Shown: positions 1-8,084, counted from the first letter of the stretch. The stretch: DNA of 36,081 nt from Promethearchaeota archaeon (GCA_030605085.1 JAUWBH010000043.1:1-36081); one strand, 5' to 3'. Numbers and translations: made by a program. The notes: a model not told the origin generated them from the sequence alone.

Positions 1-106
1 TGTTCGACACAAGAATTATCCTATCGAAGGGGTTCAGTTCCATCCAGAATCCATAAAAATGAAGCCACAAGGAATGACAATCCTAAAAAATTTCTTAGAA
101 ATATAA
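1..106 (+). CDS. C-terminus of TrpG/PabA-type class I glutamine amidotransferase (5' end outside window)
   Basis: Codons read from base 2 and give 34 residues ending at a TAA at 104-106. They contain the amidotransferase signature GVQFHPES, whose His and Glu belong to the Cys-His-Glu catalytic triad of class I glutaminases. The surrounding text ([10 protein letters not shown] before, ILKNFLEI after) matches the very C-terminus of anthranilate synthase component II or aminodeoxychorismate synthase component II. These subunits release ammonia from glutamine for the chorismate-using partner. Whether the gene is intact cannot be judged, because everything upstream is outside the window. Its 3' end is the type sequence for the family of fragments scattered over the next 14 kb. 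The TrpG versus PabA choice is open. Confidence 0.75.
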   Translation, partial: VRHKNYPIEGVQFHPESIKMKPQGMTILKNFLEI

Positions 107-464
107 ACATTAATAAAGAGAGAGATCAAGTAGTTCTCTCCCTAAATTACTTAGATTGTATTTATACTGTTTCTTTTTATTACCTAAAGGAGATGGATTA
201 AATGCAATTTGTCTTTTTAAATATTGGTGGTAATTTTTTACTCGTCTTTTTTTCTATTTGGCTCATTATTATTTCTTGCATTTTTTCTGGTTCAATTCTT
301 TTCCATACTCCTCCATTAAGCAATTCAAAACCAATAACAATTAATAATATAGCAATGAATATTTATTATTCCAGTGCCCTTCAAATCGTAGACTATTGTA
401 AACATTTTGATGTCAAGCGGGAGACGTCACGAATTACGGATACTAGGACGGGAACTTAGCGATT
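107..464 (+). other. Intergenic stretch without a convincing gene
   Basis: An 85-codon open frame runs from 202 to 459. It begins with a Phe/Ile-rich stretch and ends in an unrelated Arg/Thr-rich tail. Its composition is what AT-rich noncoding DNA gives by chance, apart from a possible single membrane segment at residues 12-35, and I do not call it a gene. The last 50 bases (about 415-464) look like a scrambled left end of the amidotransferase fragment that follows: a GGATACTAGGACGGG stretch stands where related copies have a GGATGATGG stretch. Confidence 0.4.
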
Positions 465-575
465 ATGGGAGTGCGACATAAGGAATATCCCGTAGAAGGG
501 CTGCAATTCCATCCCGAATCTATAAAAATGAAGCCTAATGGAATGAAAATCTTAAAATATTTTCTCCAATTATGA
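465..575 (+). repeat. TrpG/PabA 3'-end fragment 2
   Basis: Reading from 465, the frame gives [20 protein letters not shown] and then [17 protein letters not shown] with a TGA at 573-575. This is the complete C-terminal segment of the amidotransferase seen at the left edge, but without the rest of the gene: the frame is closed by a TAG at 444-446. The 39 bases at 474-512 are identical to 12391-12429, while the edge copy at 2-106 differs at many third codon positions. This copy is therefore closer to the distant fragment than to the neighbouring gene. Its stop codon overlaps the ATG of the LRR gene. Confidence 0.8.
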
Positions 576-1528
576 TTGCAATAATGAGGAAAAATATATT
601 TGATAGAACTAATATTTTAAAGAATGAATATGCTCTTTTCAACGATGAGAAAATTTATGTTCAAGAGATTGCGAGACATAAATCATTTTATTCTACCTCA
701 ATGTATTATGCAAAGTATCAATCTATTGTATTAGACCTCCATGATAAAAATATTTATGACTTAGGTGAGTTAAAATTTGTTAAATTATCCAAATGTAAAA
801 GTGTTATTCTTTCCGACAATTATATTAAAATTATTAAAAATCTTGATGGATTAAGTAATGTAATACAATTAGATCTCTCATATAATCAGATTTCCTATTT
901 AGAGGGCTTAGATTGTTTAGGAAATCTTGAAGAGCTTATATTTGCTCAAAATTGGTTATCAGAAATCCCTGTTGAATTTTGTAATCTAATAAATATCAAT
1001 AATTTAGTTTTAAGTAATAATCAATTAGTAAATCTACCCGATTGTATAGGAAACCTAATTAAAATGAAATCATTTATGCTTAATGGTAATAAATTGAGAG
1101 ATCTACCAACATCGTTTAAGAATCTTATTAATTTAGAAACTTTATATTTATTTCAGAATCATTTTGAGAATTTTCCTGAAGTTTTGTGTTCTTTACCCAA
1201 ATTAAAATATCTAAACCTCGGTTATAATAAAATTAAAACCATTCCTGAGGGTATAGGAAGCATGCCTTCTATTGGTATATTGGACTTAAGGAATAATCTA
1301 ATTCAAGAAATAACAGAAGCTATAATAGATCACAAACATTTAAGAATACTTGATCTTAGTCATAATCAAATTAATAAAATTCCAAAATTCTTATTTAAAA
1401 AAACCAATCTTGTCTCATTAAAGCTCTATGGAAATTTGATTTCTAACTTCCCAAAGACTCTGGGAAATATGGAGAGGCGAGGAATAGGTGTCTATAAGGA
1501 TTATAAATATTATAAAAATAGAGATTAA
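572..1528 (+). CDS. Leucine-rich repeat protein
   Basis: This 318-residue protein has no recognised catalytic domain. After an N-terminal region of about 70 residues it has roughly ten consecutive leucine-rich repeats of about 23 residues (residues 70-305). The pattern LxxLxLSxNxLxxLPxxIGNL is clear, for example [19 protein letters not shown]. Such repeats form a curved protein-binding surface, and similar LRR proteins are abundant in Asgard archaea. No signal peptide or membrane segment is visible, so a cytoplasmic scaffold role is likely (inference). The start at 572 overlaps the stop of the upstream amidotransferase fragment as ATGA; an in-frame ATG at 584 is an alternative. Another amidotransferase fragment begins 9 bases after the stop, so the gene is bracketed by two copies. 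Confidence 0.85.
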   Translation: MIAIMRKNIFDRTNILKNEYALFNDEKIYVQEIARHKSFYSTSMYYAKYQSIVLDLHDKNIYDLGELKFVKLSKCKSVILSDNYIKIIKNLDGLSNVIQLDLSYNQISYLEGLDCLGNLEELIFAQNWLSEIPVEFCNLININNLVLSNNQLVNLPDCIGNLIKMKSFMLNGNKLRDLPTSFKNLINLETLYLFQNHFENFPEVLCSLPKLKYLNLGYNKIKTIPEGIGSMPSIGILDLRNNLIQEITEAIIDHKHLRILDLSHNQINKIPKFLFKKTNLVSLKLYGNLISNFPKTLGNMERRGIGVYKDYKYYKNRD

Positions 1529-1536
1529 TAATTAAT

Positions 1537-1581
1537 CCCCATGGCATGCAAATCTTGAAAAATTTCTTAGATTTATCGTAG
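1537..1581 (+). repeat. TrpG/PabA 3'-end fragment 3 (short)
   Basis: The frame reads PHGMQILKNFLDLS then TAG. This equals only the last 14 codons of the amidotransferase family and lies directly after the LRR gene. With fragment 2 it forms same-orientation partial copies on either side of a single cargo gene. Confidence 0.65.
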
Positions 1582-1691
1582 TCTAGTTGAGCAAAACATA
1601 AAAAGCGCCAATCACTTTTCTCTAATTGTAAAAAAAAATTTATTTTGTGATATTAGATTTTTGATGCGATAAGATCGATTAAACGATAAAA

Positions 1692-3191
1692 ATGGTTGAG
1701 CGAGAATCATCAATACAAATAAATCTAAATGAATCAAAGGGAAAAATTAATCCCTTCGTGTTAGGACAATTCATTGAACATTTCCCTCGCCAAATTTATG
1801 GTGGAATTTATGAAGAGGGGTCCCCTCATTCTGATTCAAATGGATATCGCTTGGATGTAGAAAAAGCACTGAAAGATCTTGATATTCCTGTAATAAGATG
1901 GCCTGGAGGTAATTATGCTAGTGGATATCATTGGAAATGGGGTGCTGGACCTAAAAATGAACGTCTATCTCGCAAAAATCCCGTTTGGGATGAATTTGAA
2001 AGTCATCATTTTGGAACAACTGAATTTATCGAACATTGCCAACGGATTGGTGCCGAACCCTTAATTTGCGTAGGTGTCGGAAATAGTGACGAGAATCCTA
2101 CACCAGAAGAAGCTGCTGCTTGGGTTCGTTATTGTAATGCTGTCAATGGTCCAGAAGCAGAATTTCGCGCAAAAGCAGGTCATCCACACCCTTTGAATGT
2201 TAAATGGTGGGGTTTAGGGAATGAATGTTGGGGCTCATGGCAAATTGGATATTACAAAAATGGAGAGGATTATGGAAAGGATGCTCTTGAATTCATTAAA
2301 GCTATGAAAAAATCCGATGCTTCACTTAAGTTTGTAGCTGTAGGAGCAGATCCCAGCTTTCTGTTTGTTCCGAGATGGAACAAGCAACTGCTTTCGAACG
2401 ATGATCTTGCAAGAGAAATAGATGCCCTCGCCTGGCATCATTACCTTCAAATTGGAGATCCCGACGATAGAATATCTCATATAGAAGCTTCTTTAGGATT
2501 GAGGAAGGTAGAACGAAAATTGAGGAGAGTAATTAAAGAAATACAAAACGCTTGTAAACGAATCGGAAGAGATGATTTGATTCAAATAGCAATAACTGAA
2601 TGGAATGAGTATGGATGGATCCATAGTCCATGGACGACAGATATTAATGAAAAAAATAAAGCCCCAGAACAATACGATTTGGCTCATGCACTCTATACTG
2701 CAGGATTTTTGAACATTATCCTACGAAAAGCGGCAAACATTTCAATGGCAAATTACTCTCCTGTTGTTAATACACGAGGCCTCATTTATGCAGATAATAG
2801 AGGTGTTCTTTTACGTTCTACATATTTTGTATATCAAATGTATAAACCTTGTGCTGGAGGTTCTTCAATATTAGCTCAAGTAGATTGTCCAAAGTTAGAA
2901 AACTCAACTGCTTTAGCATTAGATGTAGCAGCTGTCAAATCAGGTGATAGCAGAGTATATCTATTTGTAGTAAATCGAGCTCTTGAAGATTTAGCCTGTC
3001 AAATTACCATCCCCGATTTTGCTGTTAAATCATCCTCTGGAACTATATTAACCGCGGAAAGTTTAAAGTCTTATAATAGCTTTGAGAATCCTAATAATGT
3101 AAATCCTAGAGAGTTTGAAGTAAATGTATCCGGTGAAAGATTTAAGATTTCATTTCCGAGACATTCAATTTCCATTTTATTGCTTGAATAA
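1692..3191 (+). CDS. Alpha-L-arabinofuranosidase, GH51 family
   Basis: This 499-residue glycoside hydrolase would release terminal arabinofuranose from arabinan, arabinoxylan or related oligosaccharides. The N-terminal part carries the family text GQFIEH and IRWPGGNYASGYHW. The acid/base glutamate is in GLGNECWG (Glu178) and the nucleophile is in ITEWNEYG (Glu303), the order expected of a retaining clan GH-A enzyme. A C-terminal beta domain follows (about 390-499). The length fits the family. There is no signal peptide, so the enzyme probably acts on imported oligosaccharides. It has no sugar transporter next to it. Base composition is less extreme than in its neighbours, and the family is mainly bacterial, so transfer from bacteria is plausible. 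Confidence 0.92.
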   Translation: MVERESSIQINLNESKGKINPFVLGQFIEHFPRQIYGGIYEEGSPHSDSNGYRLDVEKALKDLDIPVIRWPGGNYASGYHWKWGAGPKNERLSRKNPVWDEFESHHFGTTEFIEHCQRIGAEPLICVGVGNSDENPTPEEAAAWVRYCNAVNGPEAEFRAKAGHPHPLNVKWWGLGNECWGSWQIGYYKNGEDYGKDALEFIKAMKKSDASLKFVAVGADPSFLFVPRWNKQLLSNDDLAREIDALAWHHYLQIGDPDDRISHIEASLGLRKVERKLRRVIKEIQNACKRIGRDDLIQIAITEWNEYGWIHSPWTTDINEKNKAPEQYDLAHALYTAGFLNIILRKAANISMANYSPVVNTRGLIYADNRGVLLRSTYFVYQMYKPCAGGSSILAQVDCPKLENSTALALDVAAVKSGDSRVYLFVVNRALEDLACQITIPDFAVKSSSGTILTAESLKSYNSFENPNNVNPREFEVNVSGERFKISFPRHSISILLLE

Positions 3192-3525
3192 TTAAGTAGA
3201 AGAAGTTGATGTGGACACGTTCGGGTTTAAAATCGAAAGCAATAATGTCACGGGATTAGGGCTATACCATCTAAGATTAAAAACCCTTTTTTCATGAAAT
3301 TTTCGACTTCATAAAATCATATAGAATATTATTTTTTCAGAAAAAAATAGTAAAAAATGAACTTTTTTATAGTTACAGTGATGTTAGATTTTAGCCAGCT
3401 TACAAACTCTCAATTGGCAGCACTGCTCTAAAATACCTTTTATTTTTCCTCAGCATATCCGCAATGGGTAATATAACTCCCACGCTCAATTAAAATGTGT
3501 GGAGGACCATCTGAATTTTGCGCCA
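3192..3525. other. Intergenic region with dispersed 24-bp repeat
   Basis: No protein gene is supported on the + strand. The segment 3313-3336 is identical to 8221-8244. The right part (3440-3526) holds a small minus-strand frame that is listed separately. The remainder is AT-rich, with A/T runs around 3330-3370 that could serve as a terminator for the GH51 gene. Confidence 0.45.
3313..3336 (+). repeat. Dispersed 24-bp perfect repeat, copy 1
   Basis: Twenty-four bases starting AAAATCATATAGAATATT are repeated without mismatch at 8221-8244. The flanks differ on both sides. Copy 2 directly abuts an amidotransferase fragment; copy 1 does not. The function is unknown. Confidence 0.7.
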
Positions 3526-3526
3526 T
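3440..3526 (-). CDS. Possible 28-residue protein translationally coupled to the Fe-S protein
   Basis: The TGA stop of the upstream Fe-S protein gene overlaps an ATG as TGATG, and a 28-codon frame follows: MAQNSDGPPH, ILIERGSYIT, HCGYAEEK, then TAA. The overlap favours termination-reinitiation. The peptide is hydrophilic with one His-Cys pair, and I recognise no family. It could equally be the remains of a longer C-terminal extension after a nonsense mutation, or chance. Confidence is low because the frame is short. Confidence 0.3.
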   Translation of the reverse strand: MAQNSDGPPHILIERGSYITHCGYAEEK

Positions 3527-4332
3527 CAATTATTCTTCCCAAATTTTATTTTTCCTACTGGGCAAGATTGGAGACACATAAAGCACTCATAGAAAGATCC
3601 TTGAGAAAGAGCTTGCCAATATTTCCACATCTCTAATCCCCGTAATTTTTTAAATATTTTTTGGGGTGATGATTCCTTTTCGAGATTTTTGATAAATCCC
3701 AGAATACTTGGCAAACCATTTCTCATTGCATATGGGCTACATATTTTTGGATTGCAACCAGATTCAGAAAGCGCTCCAGAGGGGCATGATTTAATACATA
3801 TATCACATTTACTACAATAATCTTTGTCATCTTTAGGTGTCGGTTCAAAATTTGCATCGGTAATCAATCCAAATAAACGCACTCTCGGACCATAATCCTT
3901 GGTAATTAGTAAATCACTCTTACCTCGGCTACCCAATCCCGCTTCAACAGCTGCATGCTTTAAATTTAAATCTCCCTTTAATCCAAATGTCTCATAATTC
4001 ATTTCTACAGGGAGATAAGCGGGAATAATCACAGCACGAAATCCTTTTTTTTCCAGAAGCCTAGCTAATTTAATACAATAATCCTCCCCCTCTGAATATA
4101 ATGCGTTTAAGGTATAACGGGCAGGTCGGGGATTTTCTGGACATGCATCTAAAACGGATTGGGGAAATATAGTCCCTATTACTATCACACGTTTAGCACC
4201 AGGACAAATTCTGCTGACATTTTCTTTATATCTTTTGTCAGTTAAGAGCGGTTCAATAGGGGATATACCAATTAATTCTACACCTTCATTTTTTAAAAAT
4301 TTGATAATTGATTCTGTAGTGAGTTCTTCCAT
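3526..4332 (-). CDS. QueG-like 4Fe-4S double-cluster protein
   Basis: This 268-residue protein resembles epoxyqueuosine reductase and related corrinoid/Fe-S reductase-like proteins. The N-terminal two thirds carry a reductase-like region with GISPIEPL near the start and RGKSDLLITKDYGPRVR in the middle. Two 4Fe-4S motifs follow: CSKCDICIKSCPSGAL at about 172-187, and CFMCLQSCP near the C-terminus, with an extra Cys in NPKICSPY. True QueG is longer and has cobalamin-binding residues that I cannot place here. A general electron-transfer or reductase role is therefore safer than queuosine synthesis. It is monocistronic or coupled to the tiny downstream frame. Confidence 0.7.
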   Translation of the reverse strand: MEELTTESIIKFLKNEGVELIGISPIEPLLTDKRYKENVSRICPGAKRVIVIGTIFPQSVLDACPENPRPARYTLNALYSEGEDYCIKLARLLEKKGFRAVIIPAYLPVEMNYETFGLKGDLNLKHAAVEAGLGSRGKSDLLITKDYGPRVRLFGLITDANFEPTPKDDKDYCSKCDICIKSCPSGALSESGCNPKICSPYAMRNGLPSILGFIKNLEKESSPQKIFKKLRGLEMWKYWQALSQGSFYECFMCLQSCPVGKIKFGKNN

Positions 4333-4458
4333 ACTTAATATTTAAGAAAAATAAAATTTAATAGTTGTTATGACATAATCCAATTTTATCATGGCTAAAA
4401 AAAGAAAAAAATGTGTAAAGCTATACATCTTTTACAAATTCAAAAAATTGCTATTATA

Positions 4459-4758
4459 TTAAATTCTCTGTTTCCAATAATCAGGTTTTCTTTTTTGATG
4501 TGCAACAGCGATAATTATTATTTTATCCAGATCTTTTTCAAAAACATAATATATTGAGAAAGGAAATCGCCGTGTATTGTATTTATGTATATTTTTCTCA
4601 TAATAAGGCCACCTTTCAGGATTTTTTTCAATGAGTTGAAGTGATTTTTCGATTTCTACCAAAAACTCAAGCCCTAATCCTGAAGCTTGTTGATTGTAAT
4701 ATTGAGCAGAAGCATTCATTTCTTCTTCAGCTTCCAATAAAAAGGTGATAGATCTCAT
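4459..4758 (-). CDS. ParE/RelE-superfamily toxin
   Basis: This 99-residue protein is a ParE-like toxin of the RelE fold. It has an N-terminal helix pair (ITFLLEAEEEMNASAQYYN), the loop ERWPYYEKNIHKY, and the beta-strand end TRRFPFSIYYVFE followed by IIIIAVAHQKRKPDYW. The AVxHxxRxPxYW pattern at the C-terminus is typical. Family members target DNA gyrase or the ribosome. Which one applies here cannot be read from sequence. Its ATG overlaps the stop of the antitoxin gene as ATGA, the usual antitoxin-first coupling. Confidence 0.88.
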   Translation of the reverse strand: MRSITFLLEAEEEMNASAQYYNQQASGLGLEFLVEIEKSLQLIEKNPERWPYYEKNIHKYNTRRFPFSIYYVFEKDLDKIIIIAVAHQKRKPDYWKQRI

Positions 4759-4988
4759 TTCAGTTTGGTTTTTGCATTTTCTAAAACTTGATTTGCAGGT
4801 TTTTCTGAAGTTTTTCCTTGTTTATATAGATCATATCTGCGTTTAGCCTCATCGATCCATAATTCTTCGGCATTTTCTTCTTCATCTCCTTCTTCTAAAC
4901 TCTCTAATAACTGTCGAATTAATAATGCACGATCACGAGGGGAAAGTTCTAATGCCTTTTTCTCAATTTCGTGAATGTTTGATGGCAT
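4755..4988 (-). CDS. Antitoxin, addiction-module component family (TIGR02574/PF09720-like)
   Basis: The 77 residues from MPSNIHEIEKKALELSPRDR onward match the short acidic antitoxins that pair with ParE-type toxins. The N-terminal ALELSPRDRALLIRQLLESL segment is the family core, and an acidic linker and toxin-binding tail (DEAKRRYDLYKQGK) follow. I choose the ATG at 4986-4988. The open frame extends upstream to 5129, but that extension is non-conserved in character and overlaps an amidotransferase fragment on the other strand. Antitoxin and toxin form a coupled operon, probably autorepressed (inference). Confidence 0.82.
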   Translation of the reverse strand: MPSNIHEIEKKALELSPRDRALLIRQLLESLEEGDEEENAEELWIDEAKRRYDLYKQGKTSEKPANQVLENAKTKLK

Positions 4989-5079
4989 TTTCTTTACATC
5001 ATATTTTTTTGTTCTATGATATAATTGAAGTTCGAAAAAATAAATGTTTTGTAAACTAATTTGATTAAAGATCACCATT

Positions 5080-5112
5080 ACTACTGACGATGGCACTATT
5101 ATGGGAATTTTT
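5080..5112 (+). repeat. TrpG/PabA fragment 4 (internal piece)
   Basis: The frame reads TTDDGTIMGI, matching the segment just before the HPES motif as seen at 12363-12390 (ADDGTIMGV). Similarity fades after about 5112. It lies just upstream of the antitoxin start on the opposite strand and 140 bases before the sulfatase fragment. Confidence 0.55.
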
Positions 5113-5250
5113 ATTAGTGTCATATACAAAGAATGATACTATCTGCATTTCTTATTCTCATCAAATGGTACGATTTAAAGGGAGAGAAGAAGGAGAGCTT
5201 ATACTCGGAGCTAGAAAGAAAAGGTCTTAAATAAAATATTAATTTAATTT

Positions 5251-5456
5251 GCCCATATCTCATCTTCGGAAACATCAAGAATGGCATCTACAAGATAAAA
5301 ACTGGGATTGGTGGAGTAGAGTGTTAGCAAAGTATTTTGAAGAGGTTACACTACTGGATACTTATATCGGAAATTTAACTCAGGCTGTTCGAGATGCAGG
5401 AATTGAAAATAATACGGTTATTATTTTTTCTACGGATCATGGCGATTCAATTGGAA
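5251..5456 (+). pseudogene. Internal fragment of sulfatase gene (copy of 9177-9382)
   Basis: The 206 bases align without gaps to 9177-9382 of the complete sulfatase gene. By eye there are about eight substitutions, so the copy is recent. It covers the region from SHLRKHQEWH to STDHGDSIG, which includes a metal-binding DHG segment but not the formylglycine cysteine. The frame closes right after the homology (TAA at 5459-5461). It has neither start nor signature motif and cannot be a sulfatase by itself. The 33-codon frame 5133-5234 just upstream is not related to the sulfatase. Confidence 0.85.
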
Positions 5457-5624
5457 AATAATGAGATAATTTAGTTAATCCTTTTTATTGCCTAATTTTA
5501 ATGTAAGTGTAAAGGATTTCGAAATGGCGGGGGAAATCCTGAGTGTAAAACTAGAATTTGCTGTAAAGAAATAGGATATAGGATAGGTAAATTTTAAATA
5601 AATTATTGCCCTAAGTATCGCAAA

Positions 5625-5852
5625 CTACTCTCTCCATTCTTCTTCATCAAAAACGACGGCTTTGAACTGGATTTTATCATCAGAGACATCTACAATAGTG
5701 AAAGGTGCGCCACAATCCTGACATTCAAAAACATCGTCTTCTTCTGCATCTTCGAGCAGATTTTCCCAGTAGCATTCGGAGCATTCCAATTTAAACTTAC
5801 CATCTTCTTTTTTTGTAGACTCATATATTTTTTCAGCTATAAATATCACCAT
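5625..5852 (-). CDS. lysW: LysW-like amino-group carrier protein
   Basis: This 75-residue acidic protein has one zinc-ribbon (Cys24-x2-Cys27 and Cys44-x2-Cys47) and ends in EEEWRE. LysW carriers are about 54 residues with the same CxxC...CxxC ribbon and a C-terminal EDWGE-type tail, whose last glutamate is the attachment point for the amino group of the substrate. Here the terminal Glu and the Trp are kept. The N-terminus is extended by about 20 residues and the tail is EEWRE, not EDWGE. It is the third gene after the LysX-like ligase and LysZ-like kinase on the same strand. That context and the terminal Glu make the carrier role likely. The substrate is unknown. Confidence 0.75.
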   Translation of the reverse strand: MVIFIAEKIYESTKKEDGKFKLECSECYWENLLEDAEEDDVFECQDCGAPFTIVDVSDDKIQFKAVVFDEEEWRE

Positions 5853-6011
5853 TATTAATTTATAATAATAATATTAATTTTAGTTACTATTCATTTCCAT
5901 TTTTTATTATTCTTCCTATTCTTATTGTTATTATTTAATAATCTTAACTTTTTTTTCTAATCGTACTTCCTATATTATTATTTGTTTTTTATTTTTTGGT
6001 GTTAATTAAAA

Positions 6012-6818
6012 TTAATCAGTTATAATTGTGCAATTCTCATTATTAAGAGCTTTGAGAATTGGATTCTCTCGTAGACCAGAAGCGATAATAACTTGTTTAA
6101 TTCCTTCACTGGCAGATTCTAAGGCGACAATAACCTTAGTTTTCATACCTCCAGTTACATTTTCAAGGATTGATTCGGTGCTTCGACTATTTATATGATT
6201 AATAAGTTTATTATTTTTATCTAAAACACCATCAACATCAGTTAATAGCACTAATTTATCAGCTTTTGTCGCCACTGCAATCGCATTAGATATTCTATCA
6301 CTATCACAACCAACAATTTCATTATCGTTACTGATAGCAACGGAGGCTATAACTGGAATATAATCTTTATTCCAGAGAGTTTCAATTAATTGAACATTTA
6401 TTTTAGAAGGTTTTCCAGTGTAATTATCTTTGAGTTTTTTTTTCCCCTCAAGAGTTACCATTGCTTTCTTAAATCTATCGGCAATAACCAGGCTCCCATC
6501 AACGCCCGAAATACCGACAGCGGGAAGATCCTTAGCAATCATTTCTTTTACAATTCGTTTATTATTTAGACCAGCAACTACCATTAGATAAATATCTCTG
6601 ATTTCTTCATCTATATAACGGACCTTATATCCTTTTTTAGAATAAGTAAAAATCTGGGGCTTACCCATTTTTTCCGCCACAGTTGTAACTATATCGGCTC
6701 CAGCATGACATAAAATAATCTTTTTATTTTCAGCATATAATTCTAATAAATCTGAGATTACATAATTCAGGCTTTCGATTAAATCGCCACCTATCTTAAT
6801 AACAATCTTTTCTGACAT
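6012..6818 (-). CDS. lysZ: LysZ-like carrier-bound amino-acid kinase (amino acid kinase family)
   Basis: This 268-residue kinase of the acetylglutamate kinase fold would phosphorylate the side-chain carboxylate of glutamate or aminoadipate attached to LysW. Visible motifs are KIGGDLIE (phosphate loop), GYKVRYIDEE (equivalent to the SGxRxRYTDxE segment of LysZ), VGISGVDGSL, CDSDRISNAIA and LVLLTDVDGV. One oddity is that the usual HGGG loop reads HAGA (residues 38-41). Length fits the family. It sits between the LysX-like ligase and the LysW-like carrier, in the same orientation with gaps of 117 and 159 bases. The downstream reductase LysY, aminotransferase LysJ and hydrolase LysK are not in the window. 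Confidence 0.82.
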   Translation of the reverse strand: MSEKIVIKIGGDLIESLNYVISDLLELYAENKKIILCHAGADIVTTVAEKMGKPQIFTYSKKGYKVRYIDEEIRDIYLMVVAGLNNKRIVKEMIAKDLPAVGISGVDGSLVIADRFKKAMVTLEGKKKLKDNYTGKPSKINVQLIETLWNKDYIPVIASVAISNDNEIVGCDSDRISNAIAVATKADKLVLLTDVDGVLDKNNKLINHINSRSTESILENVTGGMKTKVIVALESASEGIKQVIIASGLRENPILKALNNENCTIITD

Positions 6819-6935
6819 AGATCTTAAATACTTCCTTAGGGTATAATATTTTTTGAAATTTTAGGGTATTTTTATTATTTTTCTTTGTTCTATAATTTAC
6901 TCGTTTTTTTATTTGTGAGCTCTATTTTGGTAAGA

Positions 6936-8084
6936 TCAGAATAAATTGCTAACAGCACATTCCACTATTCCACGAGCTATTTTCCCTTCGCTAAACACAT
7001 GCGTTAGATCTCCAAAATCGATCGTAGCATTAGCTTCACTAGCAAACAGCGATGCCTTGCTGCTACTTTTAATAAGCAACTTTCTTAATTCATGATAGAC
7101 ATCTAGATTCATATATTTGGTCATATCTGAATGGAACTTTTTATCTTTGGCCTCAAAATCCATTTTAAATTGTTTTTTCATGTGAGTCAATTTAAATTCT
7201 TCTGAGTTTTTTAGTTGAATTGCTAGATCTCTTATGGTGTTTTTTAGTTCCATGTTATCGGAATTAACTATTATATCAATCCCTAATAGTATGCCTCGAT
7301 CTTTAACCCCGTCCAATTTTTTGGCACCATCTAACACAGACTCGCACATTTTATATGATAATGATTTTACTCTATCAGAGATCTCAAATTTAACTGAAGG
7401 GTTGCCTTGAGAAGTGTTGGCGACTATATGTTCCTTCAACGGTATTCTAAATAATGCGGCAAATATTTCTAAAGGCGAGCCTTTCTTTTTACCAACCACG
7501 ACTCTTATATCCGCAATGTGAGATTTGTATTTCTGAACGTATAATCCCCAAGGATTTGCAAGGATTCGTTTATCGTTGTACAAATAGTTATCTAATTCTT
7601 CCCGGTTTTTAATAAATGTTACTCTCCAGCCACGACCACCCCCAGTTGGTTTAATTACAACGGGGTAATCAAACCGGCTTTCAATATTATTTACCATAGA
7701 TTTTCTAATCGTTTTAACTCTTAACCTTGGGTGATTGGTGATTGGAATCCAGATTGTCGGTGTCGTCTGAATCTTAGCTGCTTCAAAGCATGCAGTAGTC
7801 AATGTTTTATTATCACAAATAGTTGTGACGGAGGGATTATTAAATAAATCATATCCATTGAATGATAACATTGGTTGAATATAATTCACCTGAGACATTA
7901 AGCCTAATCGGTTAATAATGACGGAGTCTTTTTTATAATCCTTTATAGGCTTCAGCAAAGACCAACCAGCATCCTCTACAGAAAATATTTGATGTGAATA
8001 TCCTAAAGCCTCTGAGGCTTGTTCAATTCTTTTAATTTCTAACCAATCACTTCTATATCCCGATAATATTATTATATCTGGCAT
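6936..8084 (-). CDS. LysX/RimK-like ATP-grasp ligase with a helical insertion
   Basis: This 382-residue ATP-grasp enzyme probably joins an amino acid to the terminal Glu of the LysW-like protein. It shows the ATP-grasp segments YPVVIKPTGGGRGWRVTF (139-157), LYVQKYKSHIADIRVVVG (181-198), GILLGIDIIVNS (264-275) and SEANATIDFGDL (349-360); the last corresponds to the EVN metal/substrate motif of LysX. LysX is about 280 residues. The excess is partly an insert at about 277-345 that is rich in Lys and Asp/Glu and looks helical. It falls between the GID and EAN strands of the catalytic domain. The gene is first in the operon and is preceded by a tandem promoter duplication. Substrate specificity cannot be assigned, and a RimK-like role on another protein is possible. 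Confidence 0.72.
   Translation of the reverse strand: MPDIIILSGYRSDWLEIKRIEQASEALGYSHQIFSVEDAGWSLLKPIKDYKKDSVIINRLGLMSQVNYIQPMLSFNGYDLFNNPSVTTICDNKTLTTACFEAAKIQTTPTIWIPITNHPRLRVKTIRKSMVNNIESRFDYPVVIKPTGGGRGWRVTFIKNREELDNYLYNDKRILANPWGLYVQKYKSHIADIRVVVGKKKGSPLEIFAALFRIPLKEHIVANTSQGNPSVKFEISDRVKSLSYKMCESVLDGAKKLDGVKDRGILLGIDIIVNSDNMELKNTIRDLAIQLKNSEEFKLTHMKKQFKMDFEAKDKKFHSDMTKYMNLDVYHELRKLLIKSSSKASLFASEANATIDFGDLTHVFSEGKIARGIVECAVSNLF

Noticed and set aside
202..459. 85-codon open frame on + strand
   Set aside because: Low-complexity hydrophobic start joined to an unrelated tail, no recognisable domain, in a gap flanked by amidotransferase fragments; best explained as AT-rich chance frame.
3200..3232. 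Another amidotransferase fragment after the GH51 gene (GATGTGGACACGTTCGGG)
   Set aside because: Similarity to the DDGTIMGVR segment is too weak and gapped to call.
4989..5129. N-terminal extension of the antitoxin frame
   Set aside because: The 47 extra codons lie outside the antitoxin core and overlap an amidotransferase fragment on the opposite strand; the ATG at 4988 starts right at the conserved region.
5133..5234. 33-codon frame with IKWYDLKGEKKE
   Set aside because: Looks protein-like but is short, has no recognised relatives and no clear promoter; cannot be separated from chance or from a remnant.
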